Origin: Rhodobacter aestuarii
Lineage (GTDB): Bacteria; Pseudomonadota; Alphaproteobacteria; Rhodobacterales; Rhodobacteraceae
DNA length: 64,000 nt
Reading direction: 5' to 3'
NCBI RefSeq assembly: GCF_900156655.1
Contig: NZ_FTOG01000001.1
Span: forward strand, 310,001 to 374,000
The translations under genes and the position numbers were made by a program. Positions 46,371-55,938 of the stretch are shown in pieces. Each line of letters opens with the position of its first letter. Position 1 is the first letter of the stretch. The notes beneath the pieces were generated by a model, which ran no database searches, was not told the DNA's origin, and saw nothing but the letters and a program-made list of their open reading frames with translations.

Positions 46371-47609
46371 TTAGTTCTGCGCAAAGCGCCCTTCTTCTGC
46401 CGCGTGGAACCAGTCGCGGATCGCGGCGCGGTCTGCGGGCTCCATGAAATTGGCACTGCCCGGCGGCATCGCATCGGTCAGGCCCGCAAATATATAAATC
46501 TCTTCGGCGTGGTTCGCGACCGCCTCGGGTGTATCGAGCAAAAGCCCGCGGGGCGCAGTGGCAAAGCCCTCCCAAGCCGGTTCGGCGGTGTGGCACATCG
46601 AGCAATGCGCGCTGACAAGATCCGCCGCCTCTTCAAAGCCCTCCGCCATCGCATAACGCTCCCCCCGCGTGGTCAGCGCGGCGGTCTCTTCCGCGACCAC
46701 ATCGCGCTGGGTTGAGAGCCAGACACAGGCGGCAAACAGCACCAGCGTTGCCGGAATGGTCCAATAGGGGCTGCCCTTGCCCGCATGGCGGCTATTGAAC
46801 CAATGCCGGATCGTGATCCCCATCAAGAACACCAAAGTGGCAATCACCCAGTTCCATTCCCCCGAGAAGGCGAGCGGGTAATGGTTTGACAGCATGAAGA
46901 AAATCACCGGCAGCGTGAGGTAGTTGTTATGGGTGGAGCGCAGTTTCGCAATCCGGCCAAATTCCGGGTCGGGGGTGCGGCCTGCCTTGAGGTCGGCCAC
47001 CACGATCTTTTGGTTCGGGATGATCACGAAAAACACATTCGCGGTCATGATCGTGGCGGTATAGGCACCCAGATGCAGGAAGGTGGCGCGGTCGGTGAAG
47101 ACGTGGTTGTAGCCCCATGCCATTGCGGTCAGCGCAAGCAGCAAGAGCGCCATGAAAGCGGCGGGGTAATGGCCGAGTTTCGACTTGCAGGCCCGGTCAT
47201 AGATCAGCCAGCCGATGGTGAGCGAGGCGGCAGAAATTGCCATCGCCTGCCACGGCGCAAGGTCCAATTTCAGCGGATCAATCAAGAAAATATCGGCGCG
47301 ATACCAATAGACCATCATCAGCATCGCCGCGCCGGAAAGCCATGTCGCGTAGCTTTCCCATTTGAACCAGATCAGATGCTCGGGCATCCGCTCAGGCGCG
47401 ACCAGATATTTCTGGATGTGGTAAAAGCCCCCGCCATGCACCTGCCATTCTTCGCCTGCTGCACCGGGCGGCAGATCGGGCGCCTTGCGCAGGCCCAGAT
47501 CAAGCGCGATGAAGTAAAACGACGAGCCGATCCAGGCGATGACAGTGATGATGTGGAACCAACGCATCGCGAAGGATGCCCAGTCCCACAAAAGGGCGGT
47601 GTCGAGCAT
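46371..47609 (-). CDS. puuD: Membrane urate hydroxylase PuuD with C-terminal cytochrome c
   Basis: A 412-residue protein that oxidises urate to 5-hydroxyisourate and feeds electrons to the respiratory chain. The N-terminal part has about seven to eight membrane helices with conserved HIITVIAWIGSSFYFI and STHNNYLTLPVIFFMLSNHYP. The C-terminal about 100 residues form a cytochrome c domain with CSMCH (Cys336, Cys339, His340) and a later Met in DAMPPGSANFM as likely axial ligand. GGAG precedes the ATG. It is divergent from allA, a downstream step of purine breakdown. Confidence 0.92.
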   Translation of the reverse strand: MLDTALLWDWASFAMRWFHIITVIAWIGSSFYFIALDLGLRKAPDLPPGAAGEEWQVHGGGFYHIQKYLVAPERMPEHLIWFKWESYATWLSGAAMLMMVYWYRADIFLIDPLKLDLAPWQAMAISAASLTIGWLIYDRACKSKLGHYPAAFMALLLLALTAMAWGYNHVFTDRATFLHLGAYTATIMTANVFFVIIPNQKIVVADLKAGRTPDPEFGRIAKLRSTHNNYLTLPVIFFMLSNHYPLAFSGEWNWVIATLVFLMGITIRHWFNSRHAGKGSPYWTIPATLVLFAACVWLSTQRDVVAEETAALTTRGERYAMAEGFEEAADLVSAHCSMCHTAEPAWEGFATAPRGLLLDTPEAVANHAEEIYIFAGLTDAMPPGSANFMEPADRAAIRDWFHAAEEGRFAQN

Positions 47610-47768
47610 TCTTTTTCTCCTTTTGCGGTAACGCTAGCGGGGCTCTCGCGCGGCCTCCAGCACAAAATCCGGGCAACTGCCACTTGGGGTTGCATCTGCC
47701 TGTTTTTGCGTCTTTTCTGTGCGCGAAATGCCGCGGAATGGATCGCGGCAGGAAGAAGGAAGACCGAG

Positions 47769-48260
47769 ATGCAAACGCTGCAAATTGAAGAGCTCACCGC
47801 CGAGGCATTTGCGCCTTATGGCGATGTGATCGAAGTGGCGGGGCCGCCCACCAAGCTGATCAATGGCGGTATGTGTGGGCGCCATGATGATATGGCGCGG
47901 CTTGATTTTGACCCGAGCGAAGGCGGGCGTGGCGGTATTTCGGTCTTTGACGCCAAAGCCCGCGCGCTGCCGCATGTAGTGGATTTGGTCGAGCGCCATC
48001 CGTTGGGTTCGCAAGCCTTCTTGCCGCTTGATGGGGTGCCGTTTTTGGTTTGCGTGGCCGAGGATGAAGACGGCAAGCCGGTGCGGTTGCGCGCGTTCAT
48101 GACCCAGCCGGGGCAGGGGGTGAACCTGTTGCGCAATGTTTGGCATGGGGTGCTGGCGCCGATGGGGGCGCCGGGCCGCTATGCGGTGGTGGACCGGATC
48201 GGCCCCGGCGTGAACCTAGAGGAATATCCGCTTGATCCGCCGTTTGTGGTGGAAGGGTAA
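47769..48260 (+). CDS. allA: Ureidoglycolate lyase
   Basis: A 163-residue cupin-fold enzyme that splits ureidoglycolate into glyoxylate and urea. It has the family start EELTAEAFAPYGDVIE, FLPLDGVPFLVCVA and GQGVNLLRNVWHGVLAPMG. GAAGGA precedes the ATG. Together with puuD it supplies the first and the last steps of urate-to-glyoxylate breakdown; the enzymes between (HIU hydrolase, OHCU decarboxylase, allantoinase, allantoicase) are absent from the window. It is convergent with feoB. Confidence 0.9.
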   Translation: MQTLQIEELTAEAFAPYGDVIEVAGPPTKLINGGMCGRHDDMARLDFDPSEGGRGGISVFDAKARALPHVVDLVERHPLGSQAFLPLDGVPFLVCVAEDEDGKPVRLRAFMTQPGQGVNLLRNVWHGVLAPMGAPGRYAVVDRIGPGVNLEEYPLDPPFVVEG

Positions 48261-48303
48261 GCTTTCGACCCTGTGGCCCTGCACTCCGCCGGGCCCTTAC
48301 ACC

Positions 48304-50190
48304 TCAGCCCCAGCCGATCCAAACGGCGAGGTGATAGGTGATAAAGGCCGCCACCCAAGCCAGCCCGAACATATAGGCGAGTGACACCCAGACCCATTTG
48401 CCCGAGCCCGTTTCGCGCCGGATCACGGCCAAGGTGGAGAGGCACTGCGGCGCAAAGATAAACCACACCAAGAAGGCGAGCGCCGTGGCCAAGCTCCATT
48501 GGCTGGCCAAAAGTGTGGCCAATGCCGCCTCACCGCCCTCAGCCCCACCGGCCACCGAATAGACGGTGGCGAGGCCTGCCACGGCAATTTCACGCGCCGC
48601 CATCGCCGGGATCAGTGCGACCGAGATTTGCCAGTTAAACCCGATGGGCGACAGAACCGGCTCAATGAATTGGCCGATTTTCGCGGCGAAGCTGTATAGG
48701 ATTGCAGGTTCGGTGGCCCCTTCCGGCGCTTGCGGGAAGGTCGCCAAGACCCAGATCAGCACCGTCATCGCAAAGATCGTCGTGCCCGCGCGCTTGAGGA
48801 AAGACGAGGCGCGCACCCAAAGCGCAAAGCCCACCGAACGCGGCCGCGGGATTTTGTAATCGGGCAGATCCAGCATGAAGGGCGGAGAGGCTTCGCGGCG
48901 CGCAAACAGGAACTTTGCGACCGCCGAAACGGCCAGCGCCGAAACAATGCCTGCCGCATAAAGGCCAAACATCACAAGCCCTTGCAGGTTGATGATGCCT
49001 GCCACCTGCTTGGCCGGAATGAAGGCCGAAACAATCAGCGTATAAACCGGAATGCGGGCCGAACAGGTCATCAGCGGCGCGACAAGGATCGTGGTGATCC
49101 GGTCGCGCGGATTGTCGATCACCCGCGTCGCCATAATGCCGGGAATGGCGCATGCGAAGGAGGACAAAAGCGGAATGAAGGCCCGCCCATGCAGCCCCGC
49201 GCCGCCCATGATCCGATCCATCAAGAAGGCCGCGCGGGCCATATAGCCCAAATCTTCCAAGAGCAGGATGAAGAAGAACAAGATCACGATCTGCGGCAAG
49301 AAGATCAAAACGCCCCCCACGCCGCCGATGACGGCATCGGTGAGGAAGCTTTGCACCAGCCCCTCGGGGATGTGGCCCGTGATGAACTCTGCCGCCGCGC
49401 CAAAGCCGCCGTCGATCATATCCATGAACGGCGCGGCGCCCGCAAAGACTGCCTGAAACATCACGAACAACAGCACGAGCAAGAAGCCCAAGCCCATCAC
49501 CGGGTGCAACAGCAGCCGGTCAATGCGGTGGGTCAGCGTGTCATGTTCGGGCGGGTGGCTCACCGCATGGTCAATCAGCCGGTCGGCGGCGCGATGGCTC
49601 AGCCGCAAATCCGCCGCATCAGGCGGCGCCCACATATTCGGCCCCGGTTCGGGGATGCCTTGGGCAAGCGTGCTGTCTAGCTGCGTAAGCAGCGCCTCCA
49701 GCCCGCCCTTGCGCACGGCGGTGGAGGTGGTGACGGGCACGCCCAACTCTTCAGAGAGCGTGGCGGTATCAATCTCGATCTTCCGGTGCCGGGCGATGTC
49801 GATCATGTTCAAAACCACGATCATCGGCAGGCCGGTGGCGACCAGTTCCATCGCCAGCCGCAGCCCGGCGCGCGGCGCGACCGAATCCACCACCACCAGC
49901 ATCAGTTCCGGCGCGGGTTCCTCGGGGTGATGGTTCAACACCACATCCCGGGTGACAATCTCATCGGGTGAGCGCGCGCGCAGGCTATAGGTGCCCGGCA
50001 AATCGGTCAGCGCGATGGTGTTCCCGCCCGGGGTGGTGAAATTCCCCACCTTCCGCTCGACCGTCACGCCCGCATAATTGCCAACCTTTTGGCGCGAGCC
50101 GGTGAGCGCGTTGAAAAGCGCCGTCTTGCCACAGTTGGGCGGGCCGACAAGTGCCAGACGGAAGGGGGCGGAACGGGGCGGCTCGGACAT
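48304..50190 (-). CDS. feoB: Ferrous iron transport protein B
   Basis: A 628-residue Fe(II) transporter. The N-terminal GTPase domain has G1 GPPNCGKTALFN (16-27), G3 DLPGTYSLR and G4 NMID. The C-terminal membrane domain contains two Gate motifs around SSFACAIPGIMATR. It is a little shorter than E. coli FeoB (773). It starts 5 bases after feoA. The nearby candidate operator suggests iron-responsive control. Confidence 0.93.
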   Translation of the reverse strand: MSEPPRSAPFRLALVGPPNCGKTALFNALTGSRQKVGNYAGVTVERKVGNFTTPGGNTIALTDLPGTYSLRARSPDEIVTRDVVLNHHPEEPAPELMLVVVDSVAPRAGLRLAMELVATGLPMIVVLNMIDIARHRKIEIDTATLSEELGVPVTTSTAVRKGGLEALLTQLDSTLAQGIPEPGPNMWAPPDAADLRLSHRAADRLIDHAVSHPPEHDTLTHRIDRLLLHPVMGLGFLLVLLFVMFQAVFAGAAPFMDMIDGGFGAAAEFITGHIPEGLVQSFLTDAVIGGVGGVLIFLPQIVILFFFILLLEDLGYMARAAFLMDRIMGGAGLHGRAFIPLLSSFACAIPGIMATRVIDNPRDRITTILVAPLMTCSARIPVYTLIVSAFIPAKQVAGIINLQGLVMFGLYAAGIVSALAVSAVAKFLFARREASPPFMLDLPDYKIPRPRSVGFALWVRASSFLKRAGTTIFAMTVLIWVLATFPQAPEGATEPAILYSFAAKIGQFIEPVLSPIGFNWQISVALIPAMAAREIAVAGLATVYSVAGGAEGGEAALATLLASQWSLATALAFLVWFIFAPQCLSTLAVIRRETGSGKWVWVSLAYMFGLAWVAAFITYHLAVWIGWG

Positions 50191-50195
50191 GCGGA

Positions 50196-50495
50196 TCAGG
50201 AAACGAGGATCGCCATGGCCTCGCGGCGGCGCAATGCAACTGTGGTGCCATTGACGCGCACGGCAATCGGGTCGCGCCCAAAGAGCCCCTCGTGCAAGAT
50301 CGTCACTTTCGCGCCTTCAACAAAGCCGAGTTCAATCAGGCGGCGTTCCATTTCATCGGCGGGCAGGCAGGCGGAATGTTCAGTGGCCAGAATGTGGAAC
50401 ACATGGCCTGAAAAGCCGCGATGCAGCGTACCCAAAGGTTGATGCTCGGCCAACGGTGCCTGCGTGGCATGGGGCAGATCGGGCGAAAGCATCAT
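50196..50495 (-). CDS. feoA: Ferrous iron transport protein A, N-terminally extended
   Basis: A 99-residue SH3-like FeoA protein. The core KVTILHEGLFGRDPIAVRVNGTTVALRRREAMAILV is at the C-terminus, and ERRLIELGFVEGAKV is the usual central block. FeoA is usually about 75-80 residues; here about 20 extra residues (HATQAPLAEHQPLG) precede the fold. AAGGAG supports the ATG at 50495 (a second ATG follows immediately). It is co-transcribed with feoB. FeoC is not seen. Confidence 0.87.
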   Translation of the reverse strand: MMLSPDLPHATQAPLAEHQPLGTLHRGFSGHVFHILATEHSACLPADEMERRLIELGFVEGAKVTILHEGLFGRDPIAVRVNGTTVALRRREAMAILVS

Positions 50496-50552
50496 TGGTG
50501 TCGCTCCTTCGCGGGCGAGTCGGACCAATTCCGGCTCGGCATGGGCTCATAC

Positions 50553-50576
50553 TGTCAATTCCGACTGGAATGGTCA
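50553..50576. promoter_or_regulatory. Candidate iron-responsive operator upstream of feoA
   Basis: Imperfect palindrome TGTCAATTCC-GACT-GGAATGGTCA with a perfect inner ATTCC-N4-GGAAT, about 60 bases upstream of feoA. The 301-bp gap between feoA and mtlK holds this site and the mtlK terminator; no gene is visible. Which iron regulator (RirA, Irr or IscR type) would bind is not clear from the motif. Confidence 0.4.
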
Positions 50577-50737
50577 AGTTAGGCGCCCCCCGCTTGGCCT
50601 TAATCTTGCGCGACCTGTCGCCGCAAGTAAATGCCCCGCAGGCAAAGCTTTTCGTTGTGCGACCATTGGGCCTTCTGCGGTGCAGCATTTTTAGGCAGCC
50701 CCGCAACGCCCTGCGCAAACACGGAAGGAATGAACAG

Positions 50738-50766
50738 CAAACGGCCCCGCGCAAAGCACGGGGCCG
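50738..50766 (-). terminator. Terminator of the smo-mtlK operon
   Basis: On the - strand, stem CGGCCCCG / CGGGGCCG with a 9-base loop, followed by TTTGCTGTT. It lies 31 bases beyond the mtlK stop. The T-run is short, so efficiency is uncertain. Confidence 0.65.
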
Positions 50767-50796
50767 TAGGGGCCGGGGTCTGAGGATGGAGGAAGA

Positions 50797-52263
50797 TCAG
50801 AGCCCCAGATATTCCCCCATCACCACGCGCGACCCGCGCGCCCAGATGCTGTTCAGCGCTTTGGTGAAGCTTTCCACCACCGCCGGGTTGCTGCCCAAAG
50901 CGCCATAGATGTCTTCCATCTCGAGCCAAGCGGCGGGGCGCTCTTTCGCTTCATGGCTCACGGTAACCAAACGGTCCCAATTCGGGTCATTGGGGGCGAT
51001 CACCGCACCGCTTTCCGATGTGCCGAAGCAATAGCGGCACCACAGCGCGGAGAGCAGAATAAGCCCCTCCGCCGGTGCGCCCGCCGCGACGCGATCCGCG
51101 ATCGAGGGGATGATGAACTTCGGCTGCCGGTTCGAGCCATCCAAGCAAAGTCGGCGTACCGTATCGGCCACCTCGGGGTTTGAGAACCGCTCGACGATCA
51201 GCGCTTTATAATCGCCCAAATCTTGCCCCGGCACCGGCGGCACAATCGGCAGAACCTCGGCGCTGAGCACACGATTGAGGAAGGCGCGGATCAGATCATC
51301 TTCCATCGCCTCATGCACGAAGTGGATATCCGCAAGGCCCCCCGGATAGGCGATGATCGCATGCCCGCCATTGAGAATGCGGATCTTCATCGTCTCGAAT
51401 TTATCGACATGCGGGGTGAAGGTGACGCCCACCTTTTCCAAAGCGGGGCGGCCTGCGGGGAAATTGTCTTCCACCACCCATTGGCGGAACGGCTCGCAAG
51501 TGACGGGGGCTTTGTCGTTCAGCCCCATCTCCGCGGCCATCGCAATTTCGCGCGCGCCGGTGGCGGGGGTGATGCGGTCCACCATCGAATTGGGGAAGGC
51601 CACGGTCGCGGCGATCCAATCGGCCAATTCCGGGTCAGACAGGCGGCAAAGCCCCACCACCGCATCGCGGGTGACATGGCCGTTATGGGGAACGTTGTCG
51701 CAACACATCACGGTGAAGGGGGCAACGCCTGCCGCTCGGCGCGCTTTCAGCGCGGCAATGATCGCGCCAAAGGCGGTATTGGGCGCGGCGGGATTTTCCG
51801 CATCGGCGCGAATATCGGGATGCTCGGGGCTGAAAGTGCCGGTCTTCGGGTCGATGTAATAGCCGCCCTCGGTCACGGTCAGGCTCACAATCCGGATATT
51901 GGGCTGGCGCATCGCCTCGATCAGCGCGGCATTGCCCGCCTGCACCTCGATAAAGCCGATCATAGCGCCAATGACGCGCGCCTTATGCGCGCCCGGTGCC
52001 AGTTCGATGACGGACGACAGGCAATCTTGCGCCAAAAGCGTGTCGCGCATCGCCACATCTGGCGCGCGCACGCCCGCGCCCAAAATCGCCCAATCATGGC
52101 CTTCGCCAAGGGCAAAAAGGTCATCAAGATACACCGCCTGATGCGCGCGGTGGAAATTGCCCAGCCCAATATGAACAATGCCGGGCGTGAGCTTGGACCG
52201 GTCATAGCCCGGTGCAGCAATGGTTTTGGGCAGCGATGCGAGAGTAGCGTTTGAAAGGGTCAT
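50797..52263 (-). CDS. mtlK: Mannitol 2-dehydrogenase (long-chain polyol dehydrogenase)
   Basis: A 488-residue NAD-dependent polyol dehydrogenase, the normal length for this family. It oxidises D-mannitol to D-fructose. IVHIGLGNFHRAHQAVYLDDL is the N-terminal nucleotide-binding region. FPNSMVDRITPAT and the Lys-containing KIRILNGGHAIIAYPGGL carry catalytic residues. It is the last gene of the polyol operon, 3 bases after smoS. D-arabinitol or a related polyol is an alternative substrate; the smo context favours mannitol. Confidence 0.9.
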   Translation of the reverse strand: MTLSNATLASLPKTIAAPGYDRSKLTPGIVHIGLGNFHRAHQAVYLDDLFALGEGHDWAILGAGVRAPDVAMRDTLLAQDCLSSVIELAPGAHKARVIGAMIGFIEVQAGNAALIEAMRQPNIRIVSLTVTEGGYYIDPKTGTFSPEHPDIRADAENPAAPNTAFGAIIAALKARRAAGVAPFTVMCCDNVPHNGHVTRDAVVGLCRLSDPELADWIAATVAFPNSMVDRITPATGAREIAMAAEMGLNDKAPVTCEPFRQWVVEDNFPAGRPALEKVGVTFTPHVDKFETMKIRILNGGHAIIAYPGGLADIHFVHEAMEDDLIRAFLNRVLSAEVLPIVPPVPGQDLGDYKALIVERFSNPEVADTVRRLCLDGSNRQPKFIIPSIADRVAAGAPAEGLILLSALWCRYCFGTSESGAVIAPNDPNWDRLVTVSHEAKERPAAWLEMEDIYGALGSNPAVVESFTKALNSIWARGSRVVMGEYLGL

Positions 52264-52266
52264 GTC

Positions 52267-53028
52267 TCAGCTCATCCAGTTTCCGCCATCGACATTGTAA
52301 GTCTGGGCGACGATGTAATCGGCCTCGGTGCTGGCAAGGAAAATCGCCATGCCGGTGAGGTCTTGCGCAGTGCCCATACGGCCAAAGGGGACGGCGGCGC
52401 CGACTTCCCGTTTCTTCTGACCGGGGGCCTTCATTTCGTATTTCGCGAAGAAGGCATCGACGCCGTCCCAATGTTCGCCATCGACCACGCCGGGGGCGAT
52501 GGCATTGACGTTGATGCCATGCGAAATCAGGTTCAGCCCCGCCGATTGCGTGAGGCTGATGACAGCGGCTTTGGAGGCGCAATAGACCGCGACCAAGCTT
52601 TCGCCGCGCCGCCCGGCTTGAGACGCCATATTGATGATCTTGCCGCCGCGCCCTTGGGCGATCATTTCGCGCGCCGCCGCTTGCAAGGTGAACAGCGTGC
52701 CCGAGACGTTGATCGCGAAGACGCGGTCATAATCGGCGCGGGTGATTTCGTCGACGGGGGCTGCGGTGAAGATCGCGGCATTGTTGATCAGGATATCAAT
52801 CCCGCCGCCTGCGCGCATAAAGGCCATCGCGGCCTCAATGCTGGCTTGGTCGGTGACATCCAATGCCACCGCCTCACAGCCAAGCTCCACCGCCGTGGCG
52901 CGGGCGCCTGCGATGTTGATATCGCCAATCACCACCTCGGCCCCCTCGCGCAGGTAGGCCTCTGCGAAGGCGCGGCCAATGCCGCGTGCGGCCCCGGTGA
53001 TCAGCGCACGTTTGCCCGCGAGCCTCAT
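52267..53028 (-). CDS. smoS: Sorbitol (polyol) dehydrogenase, SDR family
   Basis: A 253-residue short-chain dehydrogenase oxidising D-sorbitol to D-fructose (and galactitol in R. sphaeroides). The cofactor motif TGAARGIG is at 11-18, DI follows at the end of beta-2 (NAD preference), and the catalytic residues are in [10 protein letters not shown] and VYCASKAA (Ser, Tyr, Lys). Ending DGGNWMS and the segment [14 protein letters not shown] closely match R. sphaeroides SmoS as I recall it. Its ATG overlaps the smoK stop (ATGA). Confidence 0.92.
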   Translation of the reverse strand: MRLAGKRALITGAARGIGRAFAEAYLREGAEVVIGDINIAGARATAVELGCEAVALDVTDQASIEAAMAFMRAGGGIDILINNAAIFTAAPVDEITRADYDRVFAINVSGTLFTLQAAAREMIAQGRGGKIINMASQAGRRGESLVAVYCASKAAVISLTQSAGLNLISHGINVNAIAPGVVDGEHWDGVDAFFAKYEMKAPGQKKREVGAAVPFGRMGTAQDLTGMAIFLASTEADYIVAQTYNVDGGNWMS

Positions 53029-54023
53029 GTCAGCGCCCACCCCTGTTGGTCAAAGCGGTGCAGTTGCGCCATGTCGGGGCTGAGGAACACCGTGTCACCG
53101 TGGTGCAGATCGACCTCGCCGCCCGCGCGGACGTTCAACACCCCATATTCGGTGGTGACATGCAGGAAGGTGTCCGAGCCAAGATGTTCAGACACGCCCA
53201 CCGTGCCTTGCCATGCGCCTTCGCTGGTCGACACTTTGATATGTTCGGGGCGGATGCCAATCGCATGAGCGCCATGTTTCGCGGCCTCGGCCCCTTCGAT
53301 GAAGTTCATCTTGGGTGAGCCTATGAAGCCTGCCACAAAGCGGTTGCGCGGAGTGCGGTAAAGCTCCAGCGGGCTGCCCACTTGCTCGATCCGGCCCGCT
53401 TGCAACACCACAATCTTGTCGGCCATGGTCATGGCTTCAACTTGGTCATGGGTCACATAGATCATCGTCGTTTTCAGCGATTGATGCAGTTCGGAGATCT
53501 CAAGCCGCATGTTCACGCGCAAAGCCGCATCGAGGTTGGACAGCGGCTCATCGAACAAGAACGCCTCGGGGTTGCGCACGATGGCGCGGCCAATAGCAAC
53601 CCGCTGGCGCTGCCCGCCCGACAATTGCCCCGGACGCCGGTCCAGATAATTGGCGAGGTTCAGCACCTTGGCAGCGGCTTGCACCTTGGCCTCAATTTCC
53701 TCAGGCGGGAGCTTGGCCATTTTCAGCGGGAAGGCGATGTTCTTCTTCACCGTCATATGCGGGTAAAGCGCATAGGACTGAAACACCATCGCCAAGCCAC
53801 GCTCGGCGGGCGCAGCTTCGGTCGCATTGCGGCCATCAATTTCGACCACCCCGCCCGAGACATCTTCAAGCCCGGCAATCAGCCGCAGCAGCGTGGATTT
53901 TCCGCAGCCCGAGGGGCCCACAAAAACGACAAACTCGCCGTCGTTGATATGCAGGTCGATGGGCGGAATAACCTCGACCTCGCCAAAGCGTTTGGTCACG
54001 CCCTTGAGAATGATTTCACCCAT
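53025..54023 (-). CDS. smoK: Polyol ABC transporter ATP-binding protein
   Basis: A 332-residue MalK/UgpC-type ATPase. Walker [13 protein letters not shown]-loop [12 protein letters not shown], signature [14 protein letters not shown], Walker [13 protein letters not shown] and His in YVTHDQ are intact. The C-terminal TOBE-type regulatory domain spans about 235-332. Its ribosome-binding site (GGAG) overlaps the end of smoG. It energises SmoEFG import of sorbitol and mannitol. Confidence 0.92.
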   Translation of the reverse strand: MGEIILKGVTKRFGEVEVIPPIDLHINDGEFVVFVGPSGCGKSTLLRLIAGLEDVSGGVVEIDGRNATEAAPAERGLAMVFQSYALYPHMTVKKNIAFPLKMAKLPPEEIEAKVQAAAKVLNLANYLDRRPGQLSGGQRQRVAIGRAIVRNPEAFLFDEPLSNLDAALRVNMRLEISELHQSLKTTMIYVTHDQVEAMTMADKIVVLQAGRIEQVGSPLELYRTPRNRFVAGFIGSPKMNFIEGAEAAKHGAHAIGIRPEHIKVSTSEGAWQGTVGVSEHLGSDTFLHVTTEYGVLNVRAGGEVDLHHGDTVFLSPDMAQLHRFDQQGWALT

Positions 54024-54034
54024 GTGGGGGCTCC

Positions 54035-54865
54035 TTACTTGACGGCGCCGAAGGTCAGGCCACGCACCAACTGCTTTTGGCTAAACCAGCCAAGGATCAG
54101 AATGGGGGCGATGGCGAGCGTCGAGGCGGCAGAGAGTTTCGCGTAGAACAGCCCCTCGGGGCTGGAATAGCTGGCGATAAAGGCGGTGAGCGGCGCGGCT
54201 TTGGCGGCGGTGAGGTTTAGCGTCCAAAACGCCTCGTTCCACGCCAAGATGATGTTCAAAAGCAGCGTCGAGGCAATGCCGGGCACGGCCATTGGGGTGA
54301 GCACATGAATGAGCTCATCTTTTAGCGTCGCCCCATCCATCCGCGCGGCTTCCAGAATTTCGCCCGGAATTTCGCGGAAATAGGTGTAGAGCATCCACAC
54401 CACAATCGGCAGGTTCATCAGCATCAAGACCACAACCAGCCCGGTGCGGGTGTCCAACAGCCCCAGATCGCGGAAGATCAGGTAGATCGGCACCAGTACG
54501 CCCACGGCGGGCATCATCTTGGTCGAAAGCATCCACATCAACAGGTCTTTGGTGCGGCGCCCCGGCACGAAGGCCATTGCCCAAGCGGCGGGGATGGCGA
54601 TCACGAGGGCCAAGAGCGTGGAGCCGAGCGAGATCACCACCGAGTTCCAGAAATGCCCAAAGTAGTTGGAGCGTTCCTGCACGGTTTCATAGCTTTCGAG
54701 CGTGAAAGGCGTGGTGAGCACGGTCAGCGGGCTTGCAATCGCATTGCCCTCAGATTTGAAGCTCAAGATCGCGGTCCACAGGATCGGGAAGAAGATCGCG
54801 AGCCCAATTGTCCACGCAATCACGGTGACAAGGGCCTTGCGGCGGGAAGATACGGCGCGGGCCAT
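54035..54865 (-). CDS. smoG: Polyol ABC transporter permease (SmoG type)
   Basis: A 276-residue inner-membrane permease of the MalG/CUT1 group with about six hydrophobic helices. The cytoplasmic EAA loop reads [29 protein letters not shown]. It follows smoF by 3 bases, in the order expected for R. sphaeroides smoEFGK. Confidence 0.92.
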   Translation of the reverse strand: MARAVSSRRKALVTVIAWTIGLAIFFPILWTAILSFKSEGNAIASPLTVLTTPFTLESYETVQERSNYFGHFWNSVVISLGSTLLALVIAIPAAWAMAFVPGRRTKDLLMWMLSTKMMPAVGVLVPIYLIFRDLGLLDTRTGLVVVLMLMNLPIVVWMLYTYFREIPGEILEAARMDGATLKDELIHVLTPMAVPGIASTLLLNIILAWNEAFWTLNLTAAKAAPLTAFIASYSSPEGLFYAKLSAASTLAIAPILILGWFSQKQLVRGLTFGAVK

Positions 54866-54868
54866 CGG

Positions 54869-55741
54869 TTACGCCTCCAAGTTCTTGCCGATCATCCGCA
54901 TCAGGAAGATCGCAACGATATTGGCCAAGATCACGGCAATGATGCCGCCCGCCGCGCCGGTGCCCACGTCATATTGTAAGAGCGACTGGATATAGACGAG
55001 GTAGGTGAGCGTGGTGGAAGCCGTGCCGGGGCCGCCATTGGTGGTGACCAAAATCTCCGCAAAGGTGGAAAGCAGGAAGATCGTCTGGATCAGCACCACC
55101 ACGGTGATCGCGCGCGCCAAATGCGGCAACATCACATGGACAAAGCGCGAGATCGGGCCTGCGCCATCCATTTCGGCGGCTTCCAACTGTTCGCTGTCCA
55201 GCGATTGCAGCGCGGTGAGCAAGATCAGCGTCGCAAAGGGCAGCCATTGCCAAGAAACGATCAAGACGATCGAGGCGAGCGGCGATTGTGACAGGAAATC
55301 ATAAGGTTGCAGGCCAACGCTTTTGGCCAGATGGGCAAAGACGCCGTTCACTGGGTTCATGAACATGTTCTTCCACACCAAGGCCGAAACCGTGGGCATG
55401 ACGAAGAAGGGCGCAATCACCAACACCCGCACCACGCCTTGGCCCCAAAACGGTTGGTCCAAAAGCAGGGCAAGCAACAGCCCCCCCACGGTGGTGATCG
55501 TCAGCACACCCAGCACAAGGGCGAGTGTGTTGAAGATCGCCGCGCCAAAGGCGGGGTCGGTCAGGAAGTAGGTGTAGTTGTCAAAGCCGGTGAAGCTTTC
55601 CATCCCCGGCATCAAAAGGTTGTAGCGCTGTAACGAGAACCACAGCGTCATGCCCAGCGGGATGATCATCCAGCCCAGCAGCAATAAAACAGCAGGCGAG
55701 ATCATCAGGCGGGCAGCGGTGCGCGAGGCTTGGGTCGACAT
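54869..55741 (-). CDS. smoF: Polyol ABC transporter permease (SmoF type)
   Basis: A 290-residue MalF/CUT1 permease with about six hydrophobic helices. The EAA loop is EQLEAAEMDGAGPISRFVHVMLPHLARAI. The start at 55741 (MSTQASRT) is chosen since the open frame above it is basic, low-complexity sequence from the hairpin-rich gap. It is separated from smoE by 197 bases. Confidence 0.9.
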   Translation of the reverse strand: MSTQASRTAARLMISPAVLLLLGWMIIPLGMTLWFSLQRYNLLMPGMESFTGFDNYTYFLTDPAFGAAIFNTLALVLGVLTITTVGGLLLALLLDQPFWGQGVVRVLVIAPFFVMPTVSALVWKNMFMNPVNGVFAHLAKSVGLQPYDFLSQSPLASIVLIVSWQWLPFATLILLTALQSLDSEQLEAAEMDGAGPISRFVHVMLPHLARAITVVVLIQTIFLLSTFAEILVTTNGGPGTASTTLTYLVYIQSLLQYDVGTGAAGGIIAVILANIVAIFLMRMIGKNLEA

Positions 55742-55938
55742 TGTCGGGCTCCGGCTGGCGGGGGCGCAGGCGCACAAAAAGCGCGGGCGCCTTGATCGGA
55801 AATAGGGGGCGGCGGATGCGCCGCAATCGGTCGAAAGGGGACGGCCCGCAGGCCGCCCAAGTGGCCTTCATGCGGCAGGTCGGGAGCCTGCCTGCATGTG
55901 AGCGACGGGGGACCGGGAGGCCCCCCTGGGAAGTGCCA
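55742..55938 (-). other. Hairpin-rich smoE-smoF intercistronic region
   Basis: Three stem-loops are visible: GGCAGG/CCTGCC (55874-55892), CGGCC/GGCCG (55842-55855) and GGGGG/CCCCC (55908-55926). None has a T-run on the - strand. Such regions commonly let the binding-protein mRNA outlast the permease mRNA, giving excess SmoE over SmoFGK. No gene is seen. Confidence 0.55.
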
